From VMCP01 sp964527775 (GTDB lineage Bacteria > Bacteroidota > Bacteroidia > NS11-12g > UBA955), in the NCBI GenBank assembly GCA_964527775.1, contig CAZGQS010000024.1, positions 1 through 29,578 of the forward strand: a stretch of 29,578 nt of DNA, given 5' to 3'. How positions within the stretch are numbered: the first letter of the stretch is position 1; every line of letters starts with the position of its first letter. The position numbers were made by a program, and so were the translations under genes. The notes under the pieces were generated by a model. The model was given only the letters and a program-made list of their open reading frames with translations. It had not been told where the DNA came from and did no database searches. This document shows positions 1 through 7,212 of this stretch, piece by piece.

Positions 1-39
1 ACCGACTACCGACTACCGACCACCGACCACCGACCACCG
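1..39 (+). repeat. Heptanucleotide array before the glycosyltransferase gene
   Basis: Imperfect 7-nt tandem repeat of consensus GACYACC, at least five units, running in from the window edge and stopping 7 nt before the ATG at 47. It keeps the same GA-NNN-C-Y register as the arrays at 1277-1350 and 11207-11257. There are no spacers, so it is not CRISPR. Its left end is not visible. Confidence 0.85.
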
Positions 40-46
40 TTATTAA

Positions 47-1276
47 ATGAAAATCGCAATTTTAACCCTGGGAACCCGCGGCGATGTTCAACCATATGCC
101 GTCCTCGGAAAAGCATTAAAAGAACGTGGCCATCAAGTCACCCTTTCTACTGCAAAGAATTTTGAAGGTCTCGTAAAATCTTACGGAATTGACTTTGTTC
201 CAGTTGAAGCAGATTACCAAGCCATTCTGAATTCGGAAGAAGGCAAGAAAATCATGAAGGGAAACCCCTTCGCCATCAAAAGAAATTTAAACCAATGGAT
301 CTATCCCTTGATTAAAAATTCTCTCTCTGAATTCTACCAGTTAGCGACAGCCAATGATCGAGTAGTATATCACGTGAAAACACTGGCCGATTGCTTTGCA
401 GATCAATTCCCTGAAAAAATGATTCGCGCCATGGTGGTTCCTGCAGTTCAAGCTACAAGTGAGTTTGCTAATCCCGCGTTTAGCGGATTACCCATTCCCA
501 AAATCCTAAATAAATTCAGCTATAAACTGACCGATATGGGGATGAGCATGTTGAAACAGCCAATCACTGAGTTTCGACGAGAATTGAATCTTCCCCTAAA
601 ATATAACATCCCGGAAACCAAGTTCATCTACGGAATTAGTCCCAACTTTTTACCAAAACCCAATGACCTCCCCAACAATGCTCATTTCACTGGATTTTGG
701 TTTGGCGAGTCTTCGGATTCACTTCCTGAAGATCTAATTTCATTTATTCAATCAGGCGAGCCACCGATTTTAATCACTTTCGGAAGCATGCCGTTTCAAT
801 GCAAATTCGATATCCAAAAGGCATTATTAAAAGTTCCAAATACTCGAATAATTGTGGTCAAAGGTTGGGGACTTCAAAACACCGAACTCTTAGAAATTCA
901 ACCCAATATCAAAGTGATTGATGCGGCTCCTTATGAAAAACTCTTCCCTCTTTGCCAGGCCATCATGCACCACGGAGGAATTGGCACCACATCTGAATGC
1001 CTTAGGGCTGGAAAACCATTTGTCATTTATCCTATCCTCCATCCCATTGGTGATCAACTTTTCTGGGGACGTCAATCTTATAAGCTAAAAATTGCGCTTA
1101 AACCTACTCCATTAGCCAAACTGACTGAAATACAATTTATTGAAGACATTAAATCACTGATAACAAATTCTAATATTCAAATAAATTCGCAATCATTCCA
1201 AACCACTATTCTCAACGAAAATGGCATTGAAAAGGCTGTTCAAATAATTGAGGAGAGTCTATATTTTAGCAATTAG
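47..1276 (+). CDS. Glycosyltransferase, GT1/GT28 type (nucleotide-sugar-dependent)
   Basis: 409-residue GT-B fold glycosyltransferase resembling sterol glucosyltransferases and antibiotic or macrolide glycosyltransferases. The N-terminal nucleotide-fold start contains GTRGDVQP (residues 9-16), typical of the GT28 N-terminal domain. The C-terminal half has the donor-sugar signature HHGGIGT starting at residue 308 and the conserved Asp-Gln pair at 336-337 (GDQ), which in the family contacts the sugar. No signal peptide or membrane segment is seen, so it should act in the cytoplasm, probably on a lipid or small-molecule acceptor; the acceptor cannot be read from the sequence. The ATG lies 7 nt after a heptanucleotide array, and the stop TAG is followed at once by another array. 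Confidence 0.85.
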   Translation: MKIAILTLGTRGDVQPYAVLGKALKERGHQVTLSTAKNFEGLVKSYGIDFVPVEADYQAILNSEEGKKIMKGNPFAIKRNLNQWIYPLIKNSLSEFYQLATANDRVVYHVKTLADCFADQFPEKMIRAMVVPAVQATSEFANPAFSGLPIPKILNKFSYKLTDMGMSMLKQPITEFRRELNLPLKYNIPETKFIYGISPNFLPKPNDLPNNAHFTGFWFGESSDSLPEDLISFIQSGEPPILITFGSMPFQCKFDIQKALLKVPNTRIIVVKGWGLQNTELLEIQPNIKVIDAAPYEKLFPLCQAIMHHGGIGTTSECLRAGKPFVIYPILHPIGDQLFWGRQSYKLKIALKPTPLAKLTEIQFIEDIKSLITNSNIQINSQSFQTTILNENGIEKAVQIIEESLYFSN

Positions 1277-1350
1277 CTGACGGCTGACCACCGACCACCG
1301 ATCACCGATCACCGATAACCGATAACCGACAACCGATAACCGACAACCGA
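1277..1350 (+). repeat. Heptanucleotide array between glycosyltransferase and lipoprotein genes
   Basis: About ten 7-nt units in strict register, starting with GA at 1279, 1286, 1293, 1300, 1307, 1314, 1321, 1328, 1335 and 1342. The first unit is GACGGCT; later ones are GACCACC, GATCACC, GATAACC and GACAACC. The array fills the whole gap between the TAG at 1274-1276 and the ATG at 1354. The order (GGCT type first, then ACC types) repeats that of the array at 11207-11257. Confidence 0.9.
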
Positions 1351-1353
1351 ATA

Positions 1354-2337
1354 ATGCGCCCCTTACTCATAATCATAGCCACCCTTACTGCCTGCCAAGG
1401 TCCATCATCCAAAGACCAACGACCAACCCCTAAAGACCAAAGACCAACCCCCAAAGACCAACGACCAACCCCCAAAGACCAAAGACCTACAACCAGTATT
1501 TCCTATCCGTCCGCATCGGCAGGATGTTTGGTTAACGATGAATGGTGGATCATTGGCGATGACGCCCCAGAAATGCTGGTTATTCATCCCAAGAGACCCG
1601 ACAAAACCAAGTTTGTTACACTGCCGTTTTACGGAAAATTGCACAAGGGTGAACTGCACGCACAACGACAAAAAAAGAAAACCAAACACGACATTGAAGC
1701 ACTAAGCTCATACACTGACCCTCAGGGTGGCATTCACGTTTTGGCTTTTGGATCGGGGTCAAAAAGTCCCCAAAGAGATAGCGGACTGTACTTTATGAAT
1801 CAGCAAATGAGCGTTGTTGATTGGGGGCCTTTGTATATGCAACTCAGAAAGGCGTCTAAGATCAGCGAAGATGATTGGAACATTGAAGGAGCTTGTCATG
1901 ATGCGAATGGCAATCTGTATCTATTCAACAGAAAACCATCGGTTTTAATGGTTATTTCAGCTAAAGATTGGTTTAGGTACTTAGAAATAAAAAGTGTCCC
2001 CGAAATTGAAAATATCCAGGTTAGAGCTTTTGAGTTACCGGCGATTAACGGTAAAAAATCGGGCTTTTCTGGAGCTGATTTTGATGCCACAAATAAACGC
2101 ATCATCTTCTGTTCAACCGTTGAGATTACCGATGATTCCTACCGAGATGGCGAAATACTAGGATCTTTTGTGGGCGTAATCGAATGGCCGTCCCTCGAAA
2201 AAATAAAAATCATCCAAACAATTGATGGACTCAAACTGGAAAGTGTTGCAATAAATGCAAAAAATTCCAAAGAAATTTGGGGCCTAATTGACAACGACAA
2301 AGGTGGCTCGCAATTGCTGACGCTAAAAATTGACTAA
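1354..2337 (+). CDS. Lipoprotein with a heptapeptide repeat linker and a putative beta-propeller domain
   Basis: 327 residues. Residues 1-14 form a lipoprotein signal with lipobox LTAC (Cys14), so the protein should be anchored to a membrane by lipid. Directly after it, residues 20-46 are a KDQRPTP repeat of about four copies, encoded by a heptanucleotide array. The rest (about residues 48-327) is a soluble domain with short beta-rich motifs such as HDIEAL and LAFGSGS. It resembles the phytase-like/DUF6929 type of beta-propeller, but that is recognition by eye and weak. The start is fixed by the signal peptide. It is followed by an SGNH hydrolase gene whose -7 promoter box contains this gene's TAA. 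Function is unknown. Confidence 0.8.
   Translation: MRPLLIIIATLTACQGPSSKDQRPTPKDQRPTPKDQRPTPKDQRPTTSISYPSASAGCLVNDEWWIIGDDAPEMLVIHPKRPDKTKFVTLPFYGKLHKGELHAQRQKKKTKHDIEALSSYTDPQGGIHVLAFGSGSKSPQRDSGLYFMNQQMSVVDWGPLYMQLRKASKISEDDWNIEGACHDANGNLYLFNRKPSVLMVISAKDWFRYLEIKSVPEIENIQVRAFELPAINGKKSGFSGADFDATNKRIIFCSTVEITDDSYRDGEILGSFVGVIEWPSLEKIKIIQTIDGLKLESVAINAKNSKEIWGLIDNDKGGSQLLTLKID
1411..1493 (+). repeat. In-gene heptanucleotide array encoding KDQRPTP repeats
   Basis: Seven-nt units starting at 1414, 1421, 1428, 1435, 1442, 1449, 1456, 1463, 1470, 1477 and 1484: GACCAAC, GACCAAA, CCCYAAA and GACCTAC. They group into a 21-nt superunit, which is exactly seven codons, so the DNA repeat appears as a heptapeptide repeat. 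Units GACCAAC and GACCAAA resemble the intergenic units GACCACC and GACAACC, and the array starts 60 nt after the intergenic array ends. Gain or loss of one 7-nt unit would shift the frame. Confidence 0.85.
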
Positions 2338-2342
2338 TTTTG
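2314..2342 (+). promoter_or_regulatory. Bacteroidota-type promoter for the SGNH hydrolase gene
   Basis: TTG at 2314-2316, an 18-nt spacer, then TAATTTTG at 2335-2342, an exact match to TAnnTTTG. The TAA stop of the lipoprotein gene (2335-2337) is part of the box. The ATG at 2354 lies 11 nt downstream, so the leader would be only a few nucleotides. The same TTG-N18-TAnnTTTG spacing is seen at 10573-10601. Confidence 0.55.
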
Positions 2343-2353
2343 TTATCTTAAAG

Positions 2354-3385
2354 ATGAAAAAATTATTGGTCCTAGGCTTAATCATCAACATTTGCAACTT
2401 GTTGCAAGCCCAAAAAATTGAGAAAGTCTTATTTGTAGGAAACAGCTACACCGGGTTTCATAACCTCTCCAATTTAACACTAGAAGTGGCAAAAAAACAC
2501 GGAGACACATTTGAATCAACTGATCGCTCACCTGGAGGATTCACCTTCAAAAATCATACTCAAGCCCCTGATTTTTTCCTGCAGCTGAGAGAAGGCAACT
2601 TTGATGCTGTTGTTTTGCAAGAGCAAAGCCAATTACCCTCGTTCCCAATGAGTCAAGTGGAAACAGAGTGCTTTCCTTATGCAAAACAAATTGTAGACTC
2701 CATTAGAGCCATCAATCCTAAAACCAAAATTGCATTTTACATGACCTGGGGTCGACAAAATGGCGATGCGCAAAATTGTCCCAATTGGCCCCCCGTTTGC
2801 ACGTTTGGCGGAATGAATGGCCTTCTTAGAGAAAGATACATTTCAATGGCTCAACAGAATTCTTGCAGAGTTGCCCCTGTGGGAGTTGTGTGGAGAGATT
2901 TGAGAGATAGCACCAGCATTAATTTATACGAGCCTGACGGTAGTCATCCATCGCCGGAAGGATCATTAACTGCTGCCATGGTAATTTATGCAACCCTGTT
3001 TGACAAGCAACTGAAAAACAACTTTTCATTGATGCCCTACAGCGCACAAACCATTGCGCAAATTGCGAATACCGCTAATTTTATCACCCAAGACAGCGCC
3101 GCACTATGGAATTACGAAAACCAGCTAAACATAGACTACTTAAAACATACTTGGAAAAGTCAGGGAACTGCGCAAAAAATTACATCTGTTCAAAATCTAG
3201 TAAACATTACCGCTAAACCCAATGAAATTTGGAGTATTTACACCGTAAATGGGGTGAAACTAAATCAAAACCTTGTAGTTAATCGCGGGAATCATCTAGA
3301 AATCAATACGCAAAATTTGACACCTAACTTATACTATCTAATTTCAAATCACAATGGCATCAAACCCATTCTGTTTGAGAATTAA
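2354..3385 (+). CDS. Secreted SGNH/GDSL-like hydrolase (DUF4886-like)
   Basis: 343 residues from the ATG at 2354, chosen because MKKLL begins a good signal peptide (cleavage near LLQAQ, residue 20) and follows a promoter box. An upstream in-frame start at 2330 lies before that box. The nucleophile block is VGNSYTG with Ser31; the C-terminal catalytic block is DGSH with Asp195 and His198, the SGNH Asp-x-x-His arrangement. The LQEQSQ segment is an internal family block. SGNH hydrolases remove acyl or acetyl groups from lipids and glycans; the substrate is unknown. The last 75 or so residues look like a degenerate secretion-sorting tail lacking the usual PNP motif. The stop overlaps the convergent photolyase gene by 4 nt. 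Confidence 0.75.
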   Translation: MKKLLVLGLIINICNLLQAQKIEKVLFVGNSYTGFHNLSNLTLEVAKKHGDTFESTDRSPGGFTFKNHTQAPDFFLQLREGNFDAVVLQEQSQLPSFPMSQVETECFPYAKQIVDSIRAINPKTKIAFYMTWGRQNGDAQNCPNWPPVCTFGGMNGLLRERYISMAQQNSCRVAPVGVVWRDLRDSTSINLYEPDGSHPSPEGSLTAAMVIYATLFDKQLKNNFSLMPYSAQTIAQIANTANFITQDSAALWNYENQLNIDYLKHTWKSQGTAQKITSVQNLVNITAKPNEIWSIYTVNGVKLNQNLVVNRGNHLEINTQNLTPNLYYLISNHNGIKPILFEN

Positions 3386-4815
3386 GTGTGTATTTTCAAG
3401 ATGCGCTGAGCTTCTAACCTAACGTCTGTATTACGTTTCATTCCCCAAAGCCGTTCTCGCGCTGCTTTGTGTGATGCTTTTAAATCGACAACGGGCTTGG
3501 GATAATTTACCGGAGGATGTTCCAACTTCCAAGGTTCAAAAATTTCAGGTGCATTCAATTCGGCCAATTCTGGAACCCACTTTTTGATAAATTTCCCTTC
3601 GGGATCGTGCTCTTCGGCTTGTTTTGTAGGATTGTAAATTCTAATGGTATTGGTACCTGTAATTCCCGCCTGCATTTGAATTTGGGGAAAGTGTATGCCC
3701 GGTTCAAAGTCTAAGAATTGTTTGGATAAGTGTGCTGCTGCTGCCTCCCAACTTTCGTTTAAATGATGAGTGATAAAACTAACCAACATGGCTCTCATTC
3801 TAAAATTCAAATACCCAGTATAATTTAATGCTCTCATGCAAGCATCCACTAACGGAATGCCTGTATTTCCTTCTTCCCATCGTTTGATATTTTCTTGATT
3901 CCCTTCATATTCAAGTGCTGAATACCCTCGGTTCACCGAAACAAATTCCATTTCACACTCACTTTCAAATTTTTGCATGAAATGCTCTCTCCACCTCAAT
4001 CGCGAAGCAAACTGACTAAAGTTGCGCTTATTCTTGGCTTCCTTTGAAGCCCAATACTGCGCTTGATATACTTGTCTTAGACTGATATTCCCCCATGCTA
4101 AATAGGGACTTATTCTTGAACAACCCGTTCTTGACTCTTCGGGCTTAGAAATAGAGCGAGCATAGCTGTAAATTCTTTCATTTAAAAAGCTATTTAGATA
4201 TTTAAAAGCCAAAAGAGTCCCCCCTTTTTGAGTAATTCCCTCAACGATGGGTTTTTCTTTTAACTCATATTGATTGGCCCATTCATTCCATTGGTCGTTC
4301 TCGAATCTATGAATTTTCTCTAAATCAGAATCGTGTTGCTGCGCTTCCATATAGGAATACCAATACTCGTTGAATCCCTTTCTGCTTTTCAATCCACGTC
4401 TAATTCCCGAATATTTGATTTCTTTCCAGGGGATGTTTTGAGCGTTAAACCACTCTTTCAATTGTCGATCACGTTTGTAAGTGACTTCCAATCCTATTTC
4501 TTGAGCACTGACTACTTCATAATTACCTACTGCCTTTTTTAAAGCAGTAAACACATCTAACGCTTCTGATTCTACCGCATATAAAAGATGATTTTTCAGG
4601 TAAGCCATTCGTCTCATCTCCTCAATTGACTCCCATACGAATCTGTGGTGCCTAGCGCTGTAGTGTTCGGAATGAAAAACTGACCCTTCAAAAATATACA
4701 ACAAGATTACTGGCCTGCCTCGTTGAATGGCAAACTCTATCAATGGCTGATCAAACAACCTGAGATCTCGTTTGAACCACAACACAACCGGACAATTACT
4801 TAGCAAATTGGTCAT
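3382..4815 (-). CDS. Photolyase/cryptochrome-family FAD protein
   Basis: 477 residues, the usual length for the family. The N-terminal photolyase alpha/beta domain starts with VLWFKRDLRLFD. The FAD-binding helical domain (about residues 200-477) carries SRISPYLAWGNIS, RLRWREHF, GIPLVDACMRAL, TGYLNFRMRAM and RIYNPTKQ followed by WVPEL. These make it a flavoprotein of the light-driven DNA repair or light-sensing superfamily. In place of the NGGWQW segment of E. coli photolyase it has HFPQIQMQAG, so the Trp nearest FAD is absent by eye alignment. Whether it repairs cyclobutane dimers or is a cryptochrome cannot be decided here. The ATG at 4815 is clear. A 12-bp palindrome lies just upstream. The stop shares bases with the convergent hydrolase gene. 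Confidence 0.9.
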   Translation of the reverse strand: MTNLLSNCPVVLWFKRDLRLFDQPLIEFAIQRGRPVILLYIFEGSVFHSEHYSARHHRFVWESIEEMRRMAYLKNHLLYAVESEALDVFTALKKAVGNYEVVSAQEIGLEVTYKRDRQLKEWFNAQNIPWKEIKYSGIRRGLKSRKGFNEYWYSYMEAQQHDSDLEKIHRFENDQWNEWANQYELKEKPIVEGITQKGGTLLAFKYLNSFLNERIYSYARSISKPEESRTGCSRISPYLAWGNISLRQVYQAQYWASKEAKNKRNFSQFASRLRWREHFMQKFESECEMEFVSVNRGYSALEYEGNQENIKRWEEGNTGIPLVDACMRALNYTGYLNFRMRAMLVSFITHHLNESWEAAAAHLSKQFLDFEPGIHFPQIQMQAGITGTNTIRIYNPTKQAEEHDPEGKFIKKWVPELAELNAPEIFEPWKLEHPPVNYPKPVVDLKASHKAARERLWGMKRNTDVRLEAQRILKIHT

Positions 4816-4824
4816 TTATAGATG

Positions 4825-4853
4825 TTAACAATTGTTATAGGTATTTAGATTTG
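4825..4853 (+). promoter_or_regulatory. Bacteroidota-type promoter for the beta-helix gene
   Basis: TAGATTTG at 4846-4853 matches TAnnTTTG exactly. A TTA at 4825-4827 sits 18 nt upstream where TTG is expected, one mismatch. This leaves a leader of about 50 nt before the ATG at 4914. The TTG at 4851-4853 belongs to the box and is not a start codon. Confidence 0.5.
4826..4837. promoter_or_regulatory. 12-bp perfect palindrome between divergent genes
   Basis: TAACAATTGTTA equals its own reverse complement. It lies 10 nt before the photolyase ATG on the minus strand and just upstream of the -7 box of the plus-strand beta-helix gene. It is placed where a dimeric repressor could control one or both genes, but no regulator is identified. 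Confidence 0.4.
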
Positions 4854-4913
4854 ATGTTATCTAATGTTAAAAAGTTCAACAAAATAGTGAGCGACCTTTG
4901 CAGCCGAGAAATT

Positions 4914-7121
4914 ATGAAAAAGTTTTATTCGTTTTTAGCGATTAGCATCCTGTTCATTTCAGGCATTTTCGCACAAGTAGCAAACCTTGTAGTTAACATA
5001 CAAGGAGATCCATTCTCTTCAGGAGTTTACATTCACAAAGGCACCTTTAACAACAATCATTATTGGGTTGGCCCAAAAGCAAACAACCGTTACGTTATCA
5101 GCTTTTCAAAAAACTACAAAAGATGGACTTGGTCTGAATGGTATGGTGATACTACCCAAATGTGGGGTATGGATCGCGACATGAGTAGTACCACTGATGA
5201 ATATCCAACTACAGGTTGGAACTACATCAAGGTAATGAAGGAAGGCCCAACGGTTACGTTTTCGCAAACTGAAGTTATTGAAAGTTCTGATGATGATGGC
5301 AGAATCAATGATATCATTTCCATTACCCACAACAAGATAAAAGGACAAGCTTTCGCGGGTACGCAAGGAACTGATTTGATTGAATCAAAAGCGATCCTTG
5401 TAGAGAGAGTTCCAGCAGGTTTAACTGCTCAGGCTTTTTTAGCCAATGACTCTATGATTGACTTCGTTTTTGATGGTGCAGCTAATGAAAACTCTATTGA
5501 CACCAATATTTTGGTAAAATTCACGGATGCAGCGTTCTCTGGAGGCGGAAAAGCTGACAGCACCCAGAACACTTCTACTACAATAAAAATCAACTTCATT
5601 AAAAAGGTAACTGTAGCAAAAACGGGCGGTGACTACTCCACGGTTCAAGAAGGCTTGAATAAAGCAGACGACGGTGACGTAGTTTACATCAAAGAAGGTA
5701 TTTACACCGAAGTTAAAATGATGCTTCCTACTAGCGTAAAAAACATCACTTTAATTGGAGACGGTCCAGACAAAACAATTTTGCAAGCTGACTCTCAGCC
5801 ATACAAAGCAACCAGCCGTGTATTAGATATAGGAGCAACTCTAAAAGCAACCATTGATGGAATCACCTTCCAAAACGGAAACGATCAACGTGCCGGTGGT
5901 ATCGCTGGTGGACAACAAATCAACATCAACAACTGTAGAATCTTAAACAATAGAGCTTATCAAAACTCCGCCAGCCAAACGGTAGCAGGTGGTATTTTCG
6001 CCAGTCACATCATTATGACCAACTGCGAAGTAGTTGGCAATATTGCTGATAACAGCGGTAAAAACGGACAAGTTTACGGTGGTGGTATTGCAATGCAAGA
6101 TTGGAGCCGCACCCACAGAATTGAAAACAGCACATTTGCAAAGAACTTTTCACGCATAGGTGGAGCAGCCATAGGTAACTTCATGGGTAATCTTGAAGTG
6201 GTAAACTGCACCATCACTGACAACGAAGTAGTTGGTAATTTTGACAATGCCCAATATCCAAATCAAGGTATTGGCGGTGGAATCTGGTCACAAGATTCTA
6301 TCTGGATGTACAATTCTATTTGCTGGGGTAACCACGGGACCTTTGGAGAGGACGTATACATTACCAATGGCATTTTTTATCCCGCTAACTCAATTGTTGG
6401 AAGATTCAATAATTTCTTGAAAGATTCTACCAAAAACATTTCAGGGACCTACAAAATTGCCAATCCTAAGTTAGATACTTTGGCTTTCAATTGCAGCCCT
6501 ACTAGAACGTTTGCCCTTTTGGAAGGTTCTCCTGCTATTGATAGCGCTGATGAGCAACTTTCAGGTTCTGTTTGGGATCAACGTGGATTTGCTGTTGTAA
6601 ACGTTCGTGATATTGGTGCACATGAAACCAACAACTTGATCAACCTTACCATTGAAGCCGATACTGCATGTTTAGATGGTGGAGATGTTTTATATCTGTC
6701 AGCCTACCCTAATTCTGGAACCTTTGAAGGTGAAGGAGTTGAGGGCAATTTCTTTGATCCTACCAAAATCACTAAAGAAGGTTGGGTTGTAATTACTTAC
6801 AAGTTCTCTGCTCCTGGTTGCAGTGATTACAAAGCTACCGATAGTGTTTACGTGAAAGTTTGTACTCCAAACAATGTAAAAGACATCAACTTACCCGTAA
6901 GCATTTTCCCTAACCCTACTCAAAATGAGTTGAATATACACGCTTCTAGCAATTCAAATATGAATGTTATTGTGGCTGATATTTCAGGTAAAACCGTATT
7001 GAAATCTTCTGATTTAGCTCCACGCTCAAACATCAATGTTGAGACTTTGCCAAACGGATTGTACTTTATTACTGTTGAATCTAACGGTAAAGTAGCTCAC
7101 TTGAAATTCGTTAAAAACTAA
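4914..7121 (+). CDS. T9SS-exported right-handed beta-helix protein
   Basis: 735 residues from the ATG at 4914, where MKKFYSFLAISILF starts a signal peptide ending near IFAQ. The first third (about 20-235) is a beta-rich domain I cannot name. From about residue 240 (AKTGGDYSTVQEGLNKA) to about 500 a parallel beta-helix of pectate-lyase-like type is shown by the DGDVVYIKEGIYTE entry and many short turns rich in Gly, Asn and Cys (ININNCRILNN, IIMTNCEVVGN, LEVVNCTITDN). No catalytic motif is recognised. The C-terminus (IFPNPTQNELNI, then LPNGLYFITV) is a type A sorting domain for export and surface attachment by T9SS. A terminator follows. Confidence 0.85.
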   Translation: MKKFYSFLAISILFISGIFAQVANLVVNIQGDPFSSGVYIHKGTFNNNHYWVGPKANNRYVISFSKNYKRWTWSEWYGDTTQMWGMDRDMSSTTDEYPTTGWNYIKVMKEGPTVTFSQTEVIESSDDDGRINDIISITHNKIKGQAFAGTQGTDLIESKAILVERVPAGLTAQAFLANDSMIDFVFDGAANENSIDTNILVKFTDAAFSGGGKADSTQNTSTTIKINFIKKVTVAKTGGDYSTVQEGLNKADDGDVVYIKEGIYTEVKMMLPTSVKNITLIGDGPDKTILQADSQPYKATSRVLDIGATLKATIDGITFQNGNDQRAGGIAGGQQININNCRILNNRAYQNSASQTVAGGIFASHIIMTNCEVVGNIADNSGKNGQVYGGGIAMQDWSRTHRIENSTFAKNFSRIGGAAIGNFMGNLEVVNCTITDNEVVGNFDNAQYPNQGIGGGIWSQDSIWMYNSICWGNHGTFGEDVYITNGIFYPANSIVGRFNNFLKDSTKNISGTYKIANPKLDTLAFNCSPTRTFALLEGSPAIDSADEQLSGSVWDQRGFAVVNVRDIGAHETNNLINLTIEADTACLDGGDVLYLSAYPNSGTFEGEGVEGNFFDPTKITKEGWVVITYKFSAPGCSDYKATDSVYVKVCTPNNVKDINLPVSIFPNPTQNELNIHASSNSNMNVIVADISGKTVLKSSDLAPRSNINVETLPNGLYFITVESNGKVAHLKFVKN

Positions 7122-7139
7122 TCCTTTTTTTCTCATAGC

Positions 7140-7171
7140 AAAAGGGCGGCTCGCAAGGGTCGCCTTTTTTT
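7140..7171 (+). terminator. Rho-independent terminator
   Basis: Hairpin with left arm GGCGGCTC (7145-7152), GNRA-type loop GCAA (7153-7156) and right arm GGGTCGCC (7157-7164), with two G-T pairs. The stem is extended by A's on the left pairing with the run of seven T's (7165-7171). It lies 18 nt after the beta-helix gene stop and separates it from icd. Confidence 0.9.
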
Positions 7172-7188
7172 ATGCCCCTCGTATTTTG

Positions 7189-7196
7189 TATCTTTG
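7189..7196 (+). promoter_or_regulatory. -7 box for icd
   Basis: TATCTTTG, an exact TAnnTTTG match, 16 nt before the ATG at 7213 and just after the terminator. No TTG is seen at the expected -33 distance. Its position argues against the in-frame TTG at 7186 as start codon. Confidence 0.5.
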
Positions 7197-7212
7197 TGTT
7201 TTCCCTATAAAC

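Noticed and set aside
1..1350. Short repeats that could suggest a CRISPR array
   Set aside because: Units are 7 nt, contiguous and without spacers, and no cas gene is present.
1405..1689. Minus-strand frame with a GGWSLVF-type repeat
   Set aside because: It is the antisense reading of the heptanucleotide array in the lipoprotein gene; the plus frame has a signal peptide and lipobox.
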